From Sulfurivirga sp964427185 (GTDB lineage Bacteria; Pseudomonadota; Gammaproteobacteria; Thiomicrospirales; Thiomicrospiraceae): a stretch of DNA of 24,778 nucleotides. Positions 1 to 6,964 of the stretch are shown here, piece by piece. Below the pieces are notes generated by a model that worked only from the letters and a program-made list of their open reading frames with translations, ran no database searches and was not told the DNA's origin. Every line of letters starts with the position of its first letter. The first letter of the stretch is position 1. The DNA lies in NCBI GenBank assembly GCA_964427185.1, contig CAYRSN010000019.1:1-24778 (forward strand). The letters run 5' to 3'. A program made the position numbers and the translations under genes.

Positions 1-300
1 GAAGGTGATTTCCACACCCAGTTTTTCCTTAATCCAGCGCACCCACTGAATATGAGAGAATACCTGGTCAACAGACAGCCCGATCAGCTGGCAGTTCAGC
101 GCCGCGAACTCACCAGCCTTTTTCTGAAAACCAACAAACTCAGTGGTACAGACAGGCGTGAAATCCGCCGGGTGACTGAATAACACCGTCCACTTTCCTT
201 TTAAATCATCCGGCAAAGACATTGCCCCATGAGTAGTTTGCACATCCAACTCAGGGAAAGTTTCGCCCAGCAGCGGCATCCGCACATTCACTTCACTCAT
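1..300 (-). CDS. Peroxiredoxin, Prx6/AhpC-TSA type (3' part cut by window edge)
   Basis: Translating the minus strand from the ATG at 298-300 gives 100 residues that run open to the window edge, so the C-terminal half is outside. The protein reads as a thioredoxin-fold peroxiredoxin: the block FSHPADFTPVCTTE (residues 41-54) carries the expected peroxidatic cysteine Cys51 with its Pro and Thr partners, followed by FVGFQKKAGEF and a VDQVFSHIQW stretch typical of the Prx6 subgroup. Such enzymes reduce hydrogen peroxide and organic hydroperoxides in the cytoplasm. A clear ribosome binding site (AGGAGAAG on the minus strand, 307-314) precedes the start. The gene diverges from the mevalonate operon, sharing a 118-bp intergenic region. 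A 1-Cys or 2-Cys mechanism cannot be decided because the C-terminus is missing. Confidence 0.92.
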   Translation of the reverse strand, partial: MSEVNVRMPLLGETFPELDVQTTHGAMSLPDDLKGKWTVLFSHPADFTPVCTTEFVGFQKKAGEFAALNCQLIGLSVDQVFSHIQWVRWIKEKLGVEITF

Positions 301-336
301 TTTTCACTTCTCCTGTTTAATTGAAACTTCTGTTTT

Positions 337-365
337 TATATGGTGATGCCACGATCAAGTTTCAA
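337..365 (-). promoter_or_regulatory. Possible promoter of the peroxiredoxin gene
   Basis: On the minus strand TTGAAA (360-365) could be the -35 element, with CATATA (337-342, 17-bp spacer) or TATAAA (335-340, 19-bp spacer) as the -10. Both choices are imperfect, so this is a tentative sigma70-type call. Confidence 0.35.
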
Positions 366-385
366 GCGGTATTCCCGCTGCTTGA
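362..385. promoter_or_regulatory. Inverted repeat between divergent promoters, possible operator
   Basis: TCAAGC (362-367) and GCTTGA (380-385) form a perfect 6-bp inverted repeat separated by 12 bp; the inner GCGG (366-369) and CCGC (375-378) are also complementary. It overlaps the proposed -35 elements of both the peroxiredoxin and the mevalonate promoter, a common place for a regulator. No regulator is identified and a chance palindrome is possible. Confidence 0.3.
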
Positions 386-410
386 CACCCCTGCATACGC
401 TTTTCATAAT
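382..410 (+). promoter_or_regulatory. Strong sigma70-type promoter of the mevalonate operon
   Basis: A consensus TTGACA (382-387) is followed after exactly 17 bp by CATAAT (405-410), which matches TATAAT at five of six positions. Transcription should start at about 416-418, immediately before the HMG-CoA reductase ATG at 419, leaving almost no 5' leader. Confidence 0.75.
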
Positions 411-418
411 GGTCGCCC

Positions 419-1459
419 ATGAATACAACACAATTTGCAAAAATTCCGATGCAATGGGTGGGGCCTTTTCATCTCAAGGGTGATATTTCTGATGAAATTT
501 CCGCGCCCATGGCCACCTATGAAACCCCTTTATGGCCTTCTGTCAACCGGGGTGCCCGTGTCACACACCATGCCGGCGGCATTCACATCACCGTTGTAGA
601 TACCCGCATGAGCCGCTCCATTACCCTGCAGGCACCTGATGCGGCTCATGCCCGTATGGCTGCTGAAACGATTCAAAACGCCCTGGACACCCTGCAAGAA
701 GTTGTCAGTCAAACCAGCCGGTTCGCCAAGCTCATTCAAATACACTCTAAAATCATCGGCAACCTGCTCATTTTACGTCTGGAGTTCACCACCGGAGATG
801 CCTCCGGCCACAACATGGTCACCCAGGCCGCAGATCATTTGATGGACTATCTGCTGACGACCCATGATTTTTTAAAGTATGTTTCTATTTCCGGTAACTT
901 TTGCACCGATAAAAAGGTGTCCGCTGTCAACACCTTACAAGGACGAGGCAAGTATGTTATTGCCGAAACCTGGATTCCGGAAAAACTGGTTAAACGCTTT
1001 CTAAAAACCACGCCTCAAAAGCTGGTTGATTTACATATCAAAAAGGATTTACTGGGCAGCATTGTCGCCGGCTCACTGATGAGCGCCAATGCACACGCGG
1101 CCAATATGTTGCTGGCATTTTATCTCGCAACAGGGCAGGATGCGGCCAATATAGTAGAGGGCAGCCAGTGCATCAACCATGCGGAAGTATTGGAAAACGG
1201 CACGCTTTATTTCTCTACGACCTTACCCAACCTGATTGTCGGCACAGTAGGAAATGGCAAAGGACTGGACTTTGTGCAGAAAAATCTCGAACACATGGGG
1301 TGTCAAAAAGAGCGAGCACCGGGTGAAAATGCCCGTCGCCTTGCTGGTATTTGCGCCGCTACAGTACTATGTGGCGAACTCTCTCTGCTGGCTGCACAAA
1401 CCAATCCTGGTGAGCTGATGGCCGCACACCTGAAACTGGAGCGCAAATCCCATGGCTGA
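419..1459 (+). CDS. mvaA: Hydroxymethylglutaryl-CoA reductase (class I-like)
   Basis: This enzyme reduces HMG-CoA to mevalonate, the committed step of the mevalonate pathway, in the cytoplasm. The 346-residue protein has no membrane segment and consists only of the catalytic domain. It aligns with class I reductases: MATYETPLWPSVNRG (31-45) carries the conserved Glu35, GDASGHN (126-132) is the cofactor-binding block, FCTDKK (161-166) gives the catalytic Lys165, and GQDAANI (239-245) gives Asp241. The C-terminal region reads GELSLLAAQTNPGELMAAH, where class I enzymes have AALAAGHL; the usual catalytic His appears replaced by Glu332. The ATG at 419 has no Shine-Dalgarno sequence and sits 8 nt after a consensus -10 box. 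It overlaps the next gene by 8 nt. Confidence 0.9.
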   Translation: MNTTQFAKIPMQWVGPFHLKGDISDEISAPMATYETPLWPSVNRGARVTHHAGGIHITVVDTRMSRSITLQAPDAAHARMAAETIQNALDTLQEVVSQTSRFAKLIQIHSKIIGNLLILRLEFTTGDASGHNMVTQAADHLMDYLLTTHDFLKYVSISGNFCTDKKVSAVNTLQGRGKYVIAETWIPEKLVKRFLKTTPQKLVDLHIKKDLLGSIVAGSLMSANAHAANMLLAFYLATGQDAANIVEGSQCINHAEVLENGTLYFSTTLPNLIVGTVGNGKGLDFVQKNLEHMGCQKERAPGENARRLAGICAATVLCGELSLLAAQTNPGELMAAHLKLERKSHG

Positions 1460-2468
1460 CATTCAGCGCCGCAAGCTGGATCATCTCGCTCTGGTTCTGG
1501 AAGATGCCCAAACCGACCGCTATCAAAGCGGGCTGGATGGTCTACGGCTGATGCACCGCGCACTACCAGAGCTGGACTTTGATGAAATAGACACCCGCTG
1601 TTTTTTCCTGGATACCCAACTCCGCTTCCCTTTTTTGATCAGCAGCATGACAGGCGGACAAGGTGAAACACTTACGCGGATTAACCGCCACCTTGCCGAA
1701 GCTGCTGAAGCCATGCAGGTGGCCATGGCCGTCGGCTCCCAACGCATCATGCTGGAAAAGCCTGCTGCTGCCCAAAGCTTCTCCCTGCGAGGATATGCCC
1801 CTTCAGTGCCGCTAATTGCCAACCTGGGTGCCGTACAGCTTAATGAGGGCATCACTCTGTCTCAGATTGAAGAGCTGATCGGCATACTGGATGCTGATGC
1901 CCTTTACCTCCATCTGAACCCCCTTCAGGAAGTCATTCAGCCGGAAGGAGACCGCAATTTTGCCCGCTTAAGCGAGCGTATTGCAGAAGTCGCAGACAAC
2001 CTCTCCATTCCCGTCATTCTCAAAGAAGTGGGCTGCGGCCTTTCTCCTGCAGATATTCAGCTGGGGCTGCAGGCAGGTATTCGTTATTTTGACCTGGCTG
2101 CACGTGGCGGGACAAGCTGGAGCCGTATCGAGGCGCACCGCAGTGACAATGATCTGGGGATTCTCTTTCAAGACTGGGGGTTAACTTTAGCGGATGCCTT
2201 AAAACAGGCGCACCCTTTTGTTAACCAGGCAACCCTTATCGCAAGCGGCGGCATCCGCTCCGGGGTAGATATGATCAAATGTGTTATAATGGGCGGCTCT
2301 GTTTGCGGAATTGCCAGGCCCTTATTGGCTGCTGCCACCGAAAGCACCGAAGCGGTCATTTCCGTGATACAGCGTTTTGAGCAGGAGTACAGAACGGCTC
2401 AGTTTTTACTCGGCGCAGCCGATTTTGATCATGTATTTGACAACCGCCAGCTCCTGCTGCGCACCTAA
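1452..2468 (+). CDS. fni: Type II isopentenyl-diphosphate delta-isomerase (FMN-dependent)
   Basis: This enzyme interconverts IPP and DMAPP using FMN and NADPH in a TIM-barrel fold unrelated to the type I isomerase. The 338-residue length fits the family. Visible signatures are the N-terminal RRKLDHLALVL substrate-binding segment (6-16), SSMTGG and VGSQRIML in the flavin site, YLHLNPLQEVIQPEGDRNF, ILKEVGCG, LAARGGTSWSRIE and the phosphate-binding LIASGGIRSG near the C-terminus. It starts within the end of mvaA (8-nt overlap) with a GGAG about 10 nt upstream (1438-1441), so the two are probably translationally coupled. It is the only isomerase seen in the cluster, and it is needed because the decarboxylase yields only IPP. 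Confidence 0.95.
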   Translation: MADIQRRKLDHLALVLEDAQTDRYQSGLDGLRLMHRALPELDFDEIDTRCFFLDTQLRFPFLISSMTGGQGETLTRINRHLAEAAEAMQVAMAVGSQRIMLEKPAAAQSFSLRGYAPSVPLIANLGAVQLNEGITLSQIEELIGILDADALYLHLNPLQEVIQPEGDRNFARLSERIAEVADNLSIPVILKEVGCGLSPADIQLGLQAGIRYFDLAARGGTSWSRIEAHRSDNDLGILFQDWGLTLADALKQAHPFVNQATLIASGGIRSGVDMIKCVIMGGSVCGIARPLLAAATESTEAVISVIQRFEQEYRTAQFLLGAADFDHVFDNRQLLLRT

Positions 2469-2487
2469 AAAGAGCTAAATTTCATAT

Positions 2488-3657
2488 ATGAATGTAGGCA
2501 TTGATCTAATTCACTTCGCCACTGCAGATTATTATCTGGGCTTAGACACCTTCGCAGCGGAAAAAGGGGTTGATGTCAACAAGTTTTATATTGGCATTGG
2601 GCAGGAGCGCATGTCCATTGCCCCACCCGATGAAGATATCGTCACTTTAGCAGCCAAAGCTGCCGAACCCCTGTTAGCCAAAACCCAACGGGATCAGATC
2701 ACCGCAGTGCTACTGGCCACCGAAAGCGGCGTGGATCAGTCTAAATCCGCCAGTGCCTACCTGCACGGCCTGCTGGGGCTACATAAAAACTGCCGCCTGA
2801 TCGAGCTCAAACATGCCTGTTATGCGGGAGCAGCCGCCTTACAGATGGCTCAGGGGCTGGTACATGCCAACCCTCAGGAAAAAGTGCTGGTCATCGCTGC
2901 CGACATCGCAAAATACGATGTTGACTCCTCTGGCGAAGCCACCCAGGGCTGCGGAGCGGCCGCCATGATCATACAAAAAGACCCTCGCCTGATGGTGCTG
3001 GAGCCGGGTTCCGGCTTTTACTCTGATGATGTCATGGATTTCTGGCGTCCCAACTATCGGGAAACCGCACTGGTCGATGGAAAATATTCCACCAAAGTCT
3101 ATCTCAACAGTCTGAAAGAAACCTGGCGACATTTTCATGCCAACACCGGCCGACGGTATGAAGAGATTGACTATTTCTGCTATCACCTTCCTTTTACCAA
3201 AATGGCAGAAAAAGCACATAAACAGCTGGCCAGAATCACCCAGACCACTTTAACCGAAGCACAAATGCAGGCTTTACTCAGCCCCATGCAACAGTACAAC
3301 CGCCAGCTGGGCAACAGCTACACCGCCAGCCTCTTTATCGGCCTGGCTTCTTTGCTGGACAATGCGCCTGAAGATTTGACGGGCAAACGGGTTGGTCTAT
3401 TCAGCTATGGTTCCGGTTGTGTCTCTGAGTTTTTTACCGGTCTGATTCAACCTGAATATCAGCAGCATCTGTTCACACAAGACCACCGCTGGCAGATTGA
3501 ACACCGTCAACCGCTGGATTACGCCTCCTACCTTCAGCTGTACCACACACAGCCTGAAGGCCTGTATGAAGGCCAGGTAGTACTGCCTGAATACAATCAA
3601 GGCGCATTTAGACTAGCGGCCATTAAAAACCATAAACGCATCTATGCACGCCGTTAA
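2488..3657 (+). CDS. mvaS: Hydroxymethylglutaryl-CoA synthase
   Basis: This enzyme condenses acetyl-CoA with acetoacetyl-CoA to give HMG-CoA, the step before mvaA. The 389-residue thiolase-fold protein has the complete bacterial catalytic triad, at the same numbers known from Gram-positive MvaS enzymes: Glu79 in LLATESGVD, Cys111 in LKHACYAGAA and His233 in CYHLPFTKMAEK. The FSYGSGCVSEFF block near the C-terminus is also typical. It lies 19 bp after fni, with only a weak AGAG 13 nt upstream of the ATG, and overlaps the next gene by 14 nt. No acetoacetyl-CoA thiolase gene is present in the window, so that substrate must come from elsewhere. Confidence 0.95.
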   Translation: MNVGIDLIHFATADYYLGLDTFAAEKGVDVNKFYIGIGQERMSIAPPDEDIVTLAAKAAEPLLAKTQRDQITAVLLATESGVDQSKSASAYLHGLLGLHKNCRLIELKHACYAGAAALQMAQGLVHANPQEKVLVIAADIAKYDVDSSGEATQGCGAAAMIIQKDPRLMVLEPGSGFYSDDVMDFWRPNYRETALVDGKYSTKVYLNSLKETWRHFHANTGRRYEEIDYFCYHLPFTKMAEKAHKQLARITQTTLTEAQMQALLSPMQQYNRQLGNSYTASLFIGLASLLDNAPEDLTGKRVGLFSYGSGCVSEFFTGLIQPEYQQHLFTQDHRWQIEHRQPLDYASYLQLYHTQPEGLYEGQVVLPEYNQGAFRLAAIKNHKRIYARR

Positions 3658-4621
3658 GGGCTCAAGCTGCGCAAAAGCGATTCTTTCTGGTGAATACAGC
3701 ATAGCCTGCGGTCAGCCGGCTATTGTCATGCCCGTCCCGCTACATACACAATGTAATATTCAGCTGGATGAAACGCGCGCGCCCCAGATCTCTATCACGC
3801 TGGAAAACTTTAATCAACAAGCCAGCTGGAATTGGGAGGACTTTGAAACCTTATGCTCCCAAAAACACGCCACCTGGCGCGCCACACAACGCAGTATCTT
3901 AACGACCCCTTTTGATCTGGTTCTGCTGACGCTATGGCAGTTTCATCAACTCACCCCCTTGCCCGGCGGACACTACCACATCACAATCAAAGGGCATGAC
4001 TACATAGGACGCGGCTTAGGCAGCTCTGCAGCTGTCGTTGTCAGCCTGATACGAGCACTGCAGCAGCTATCCATCATGCCGTTACAACAAGATACCTTAC
4101 AGGCACTGGCAATACGCTGCGAACACTATGCCCATGGACGCAGCTCCGGACTCGACCCGGCAGCCTTGCTCGCAGAAACACCTCTATGGGTAGAGCGCAC
4201 GCCCCTTGGTCTGAAGTTTGAGCCTTTAAACATCCCACTCCCCAGCTTTCAGCTGATCGACACAGGCGCACCGGAAAGCCGCACCGGTGAGTGTGTTACA
4301 ACCGTACGTCAAAACTTTCCTGCCCATCACGCTCTGTGGCGTGCTTTTGGAGATACAACCCGGACACTACGCGATGCGCTGGAAAAGCAAGACCAAACCG
4401 CCCTGAAAGAAGCGCTTCAAACCAACCATATTCTGTTACGTAAAATAGGGGTCGTACCGGACAAAGTCAATGAGCTGATTCGACAACTCAACCAGACAGG
4501 TGCCGCCAAAATCAGTGGTGCGGGGAGTGTGCGCGGCGATCAAGGCGGTGTCGTGCTTTATTTTGGCTTACCGCCCACACAACTCCCCGCTACAATAACA
4601 TCCATTCCCTTAACCTCCTAA
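3644..4621 (+). CDS. GHMP kinase of the mevalonate pathway (phosphomevalonate or mevalonate kinase)
   Basis: This is a 325-residue GHMP-superfamily kinase. Near the N-terminus it has KAILSGEYSIACGQPAI (11-27), the first GHMP motif. The ATP phosphate loop GRGLGSSAA is at 122-130, and HGRSSGLDPAAL follows, with an Asp in the usual catalytic-base position. Near the C-terminus the third motif is altered: AAKISGAGSVRGDQGGVV has a short insertion compared with the usual SGAGGGG. The operon needs one mevalonate kinase and one phosphomevalonate kinase. GEYS rather than GEHAVVYG makes me lean to phosphomevalonate kinase here, but the SGLD motif is closer to mevalonate kinases, so the order is unproven. 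It overlaps mvaS by 14 nt and has no obvious ribosome binding site. Confidence 0.75.
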   Translation: MHAVKGSSCAKAILSGEYSIACGQPAIVMPVPLHTQCNIQLDETRAPQISITLENFNQQASWNWEDFETLCSQKHATWRATQRSILTTPFDLVLLTLWQFHQLTPLPGGHYHITIKGHDYIGRGLGSSAAVVVSLIRALQQLSIMPLQQDTLQALAIRCEHYAHGRSSGLDPAALLAETPLWVERTPLGLKFEPLNIPLPSFQLIDTGAPESRTGECVTTVRQNFPAHHALWRAFGDTTRTLRDALEKQDQTALKEALQTNHILLRKIGVVPDKVNELIRQLNQTGAAKISGAGSVRGDQGGVVLYFGLPPTQLPATITSIPLTS

Positions 4622-4631
4622 GGATAGCACC

Positions 4632-5555
4632 ATGGCTTTGGCAAACTGGATCAGTGCCGCGCCAGCCAGCACGATGATTCTGGGAGAGCATGCCGTCGTA
4701 TACGGACAGCCAGCACTGGTCAGTGCTCTGGATTTCTGGCTGACTATCCAGTGGAAAATACGGTCGGATCGCCAGCTCATTATCCATAGTGCATTAGGCG
4801 AGCATACCACCACGCTGGATGCAATCACCGACCACCCCAAACTGCATTTTGTGCTTGCGCCATTGCGCCATTACGCTTCCCAGCTGCCCGGACTGGAGCT
4901 AACCATTACCTCAAATATTCCGACTACCATGGGTCTGGGAAGCTCTGCCGCCGCCATGGCCGCCACTTTGGTGGGGTTAAAACCTTTACTCCCCTCCCCG
5001 CCTGCAACACTTGAGCTGTTCATACTCGGCAGAACACTTATCCGCCAGATTCAGGGACGAGGCTCAGGCGCAGATCTGGCAGCCAGCCTCTACGGTGGAA
5101 GCGTTTTGCTGGAACCTGAACTGCCCACCATCACGCCCATTCCTTTTAACGAGCCGCTTACTCTGATTTACAGCGGCTACAAAACTCCTACCGCAGAAGT
5201 TTTGCAAAAGGTTAAAGAGGAATGGTTGCCTATGCCTGATCTGCGGGATGATCTTTACAAGCTGATGGGCGAGACTGTGCGGCGCGCCATCCTCGCATTG
5301 GCAGATGAAGACATTGCTTACCCTTTGTTCAACAGACTGTTTAATACTTACCACGGTCTGATGGATGCACTGGGAGTATGCGATCTGACACTGGCACAAA
5401 TTGTCTACCAAGTCCGACAACAAGGCCATGCCGCCAAAATTAGCGGCTCCGGCCTGGGCGATTGCGTGTTAGCACTGGGGCATATCACCCTGGAAGGCTA
5501 CACCTGTCTGCCTGCCACCCTCAGTGAACTGGGAGCCTGGCATGACGAAACTTGA
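4632..5555 (+). CDS. GHMP kinase of the mevalonate pathway (probably mevalonate kinase)
   Basis: This is a 307-residue GHMP kinase. ILGEHAVVYGQPALVSAL (16-33) is the classic mevalonate kinase N-terminal signature, TTMGLGSSAAAMAAT (98-112) is the phosphate loop, and AAKISGSGLGDCVLAL near the C-terminus is motif 3. The middle motif GRGSGADLAASLYGG (142-156, Asp148) is closer to phosphomevalonate kinases than to the usual SGID of mevalonate kinases, so the assignment stays open between the two. A good ribosome binding site, AAGGA (4620-4624), lies 7 nt before the ATG; it overlaps the stop codon of the preceding kinase. It acts on mevalonate (or its phosphate) with ATP in the cytoplasm. Confidence 0.8.
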   Translation: MALANWISAAPASTMILGEHAVVYGQPALVSALDFWLTIQWKIRSDRQLIIHSALGEHTTTLDAITDHPKLHFVLAPLRHYASQLPGLELTITSNIPTTMGLGSSAAAMAATLVGLKPLLPSPPATLELFILGRTLIRQIQGRGSGADLAASLYGGSVLLEPELPTITPIPFNEPLTLIYSGYKTPTAEVLQKVKEEWLPMPDLRDDLYKLMGETVRRAILALADEDIAYPLFNRLFNTYHGLMDALGVCDLTLAQIVYQVRQQGHAAKISGSGLGDCVLALGHITLEGYTCLPATLSELGAWHDET

Positions 5556-6528
5556 GTTTGTCAATCAACTGATTCCCCATCGCAACGCCATCCCCGGCAC
5601 AACCAGCCAAGCCTTTGCGCCAGTCAATATCGCACTGGCAAAATACTGGGGAAAGCGCAACAGTACCCTGAACCTGCCGCAAAACAGCAGCCTTTCCATC
5701 TCTTTGCCGGAAATCGGCACACATACTCACCTGACACTGACAGAAGCACCAGATCGCATTACCTTAAATGGCCAGCCCGCACCAGCCGGCTTCAGTCAGC
5801 GGCTCAGCGCTTTTTTAGACCTCTTTCGCCCCCAAGGCCTGGGCTTTGCCGTGGACACACATAACACCGTGGCGACTGCAGCAGGCTTGGCCAGCTCAGC
5901 CTCCGGCTTTGCCGCGACTGTCAAGGCCTTAAATGCACTATTTGACTGGCAGCTGGATACCCGCACGCTCTCCATGCTGGCACGGCTTGGCTCCGGCTCT
6001 GCCAGCCGCTCCCTGTTTCAAGGGTTTGCACTATGGCATAAAGGCATCAAAGAAGACGGAACGGATAGTTTTGCCGAAGGGCTTCCTGATACCTGGACTG
6101 ATTTACGCATGGGCTTTCTGGAAGTCAGCAGCCGCCCCAAACCCATCGGCTCCACTGCCGGCATGCAGAGCACAGTCCACACCTGTCCGCTTTACGCCAG
6201 CTGGCCCCCTTATGCAGAAGCCAGTGTGCACAACATACGCCGCGCCATTGCACAAAAGGATCTGGCACAATTGGGTGCGCTTGCGGAACACAATGCACTG
6301 ACCATGCATGCCACCATGATTGCCACCTCACCACCGGTACTTTACTGGCAATCTGAAAGTGTGGAGATGATGCACCGCATCTGGTCGCTTCGTTCCGAAG
6401 GGCTCAATGTTTGGTTCACCATGGATGCCGGCCCCAACCTGAAACTGATTTTCAATGAGGCTTCGGAACAAGCACTGCAAACCCTTTTCCCCCATTTAAA
6501 AATTTTCCGACCTTTCCATGCTCAGTAG
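5542..6528 (+). CDS. mvaD: Diphosphomevalonate decarboxylase
   Basis: This enzyme performs the ATP-dependent decarboxylation of mevalonate diphosphate to IPP, the last pathway step. The 328-residue GHMP-fold protein has FAPVNIALAKYWGKRN near the N-terminus, LNLPQNSSLSISL, the phosphate loop TAAGLASSASGFAA, GSGSASRS, and FTMDAGPNLKLIF carrying the expected catalytic Asp295. I chose the ATG at 5542 because GGGAG (5531-5535) lies 6 nt upstream; an in-frame GTG at 5524 would add six residues without a ribosome binding site. With the ATG start it overlaps the preceding kinase by 14 nt, suggesting translational coupling, and overlaps yraN by 11 nt. Confidence 0.95.
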   Translation: MTKLEFVNQLIPHRNAIPGTTSQAFAPVNIALAKYWGKRNSTLNLPQNSSLSISLPEIGTHTHLTLTEAPDRITLNGQPAPAGFSQRLSAFLDLFRPQGLGFAVDTHNTVATAAGLASSASGFAATVKALNALFDWQLDTRTLSMLARLGSGSASRSLFQGFALWHKGIKEDGTDSFAEGLPDTWTDLRMGFLEVSSRPKPIGSTAGMQSTVHTCPLYASWPPYAEASVHNIRRAIAQKDLAQLGALAEHNALTMHATMIATSPPVLYWQSESVEMMHRIWSLRSEGLNVWFTMDAGPNLKLIFNEASEQALQTLFPHLKIFRPFHAQ

Positions 6529-6868
6529 ATTCATTGGCCACCAAAAAGAACAGGATGCCAAAGCATGGCTAAAACACCAGGGGATTAAAATCATTGCGGA
6601 AAACTTCACCTGCCGCGGTGGCGAGCTGGATCTGGTTGGCCTGGAGAAAGAAACCTTGGTCTGCTTTGAAGTACGCTATCGCAAAAACACTCACCATGGC
6701 AGCGCGGCAGAAAGCATTACGGCACAAAAGTTGATGCGTCTGCAGCGCTGTTTCCTGCACTTTATCCAGCGCCATCCGCAATACCGGCATCATGCTTTGC
6801 GCATTGATGCGCTGGTCTTTGAAGGCACACACACTACACCACGCTGGATTCGCAATATTACAGGCTGA
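6518..6868 (+). CDS. yraN: YraN/UPF0102 family protein (predicted nuclease-fold)
   Basis: This small protein (116 residues) matches the widespread UPF0102 family, a restriction endonuclease-like fold of uncertain function. GGELDLVGLEKETLVCFEVRYRKN (34-57, residues Glu36, Asp38, Glu51 and Arg53) aligns with the family motif GEIDLI followed by FVEVKxR, with Arg in place of the usual Lys. The conserved later block ESITAQKLMRLQR and ALRIDALVF are present. The first 11 nt overlap the end of mvaD, so it is the last gene of the mevalonate operon; in many bacteria yraN sits beside lpoA or the rsmI region instead. There is no functional link to isoprenoids that I can see. Confidence 0.88.
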   Translation: MLSRFIGHQKEQDAKAWLKHQGIKIIAENFTCRGGELDLVGLEKETLVCFEVRYRKNTHHGSAAESITAQKLMRLQRCFLHFIQRHPQYRHHALRIDALVFEGTHTTPRWIRNITG

Positions 6869-6896
6869 AATCCCCGCTTGGGCAGGACGACACGGC

Positions 6897-6926
6897 TTGC
6901 CTACTATGGTCTTTTTTGATTACAAT
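6897..6926 (+). promoter_or_regulatory. Possible promoter for the nrdB operon
   Basis: In the 96-bp gap after yraN, TTGCCT (6897-6902) and TACAAT (6921-6926) are separated by 18 bp. They would start transcription near 6933, some 32 nt before the nrdB ATG. No NrdR box pair was recognised here. Read-through from the mevalonate operon is also possible, since I see no terminator in the gap. Confidence 0.45.
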
Positions 6927-6964
6927 AACAATAACAAAATTCATTTTCAACAGGACATCCAAAG

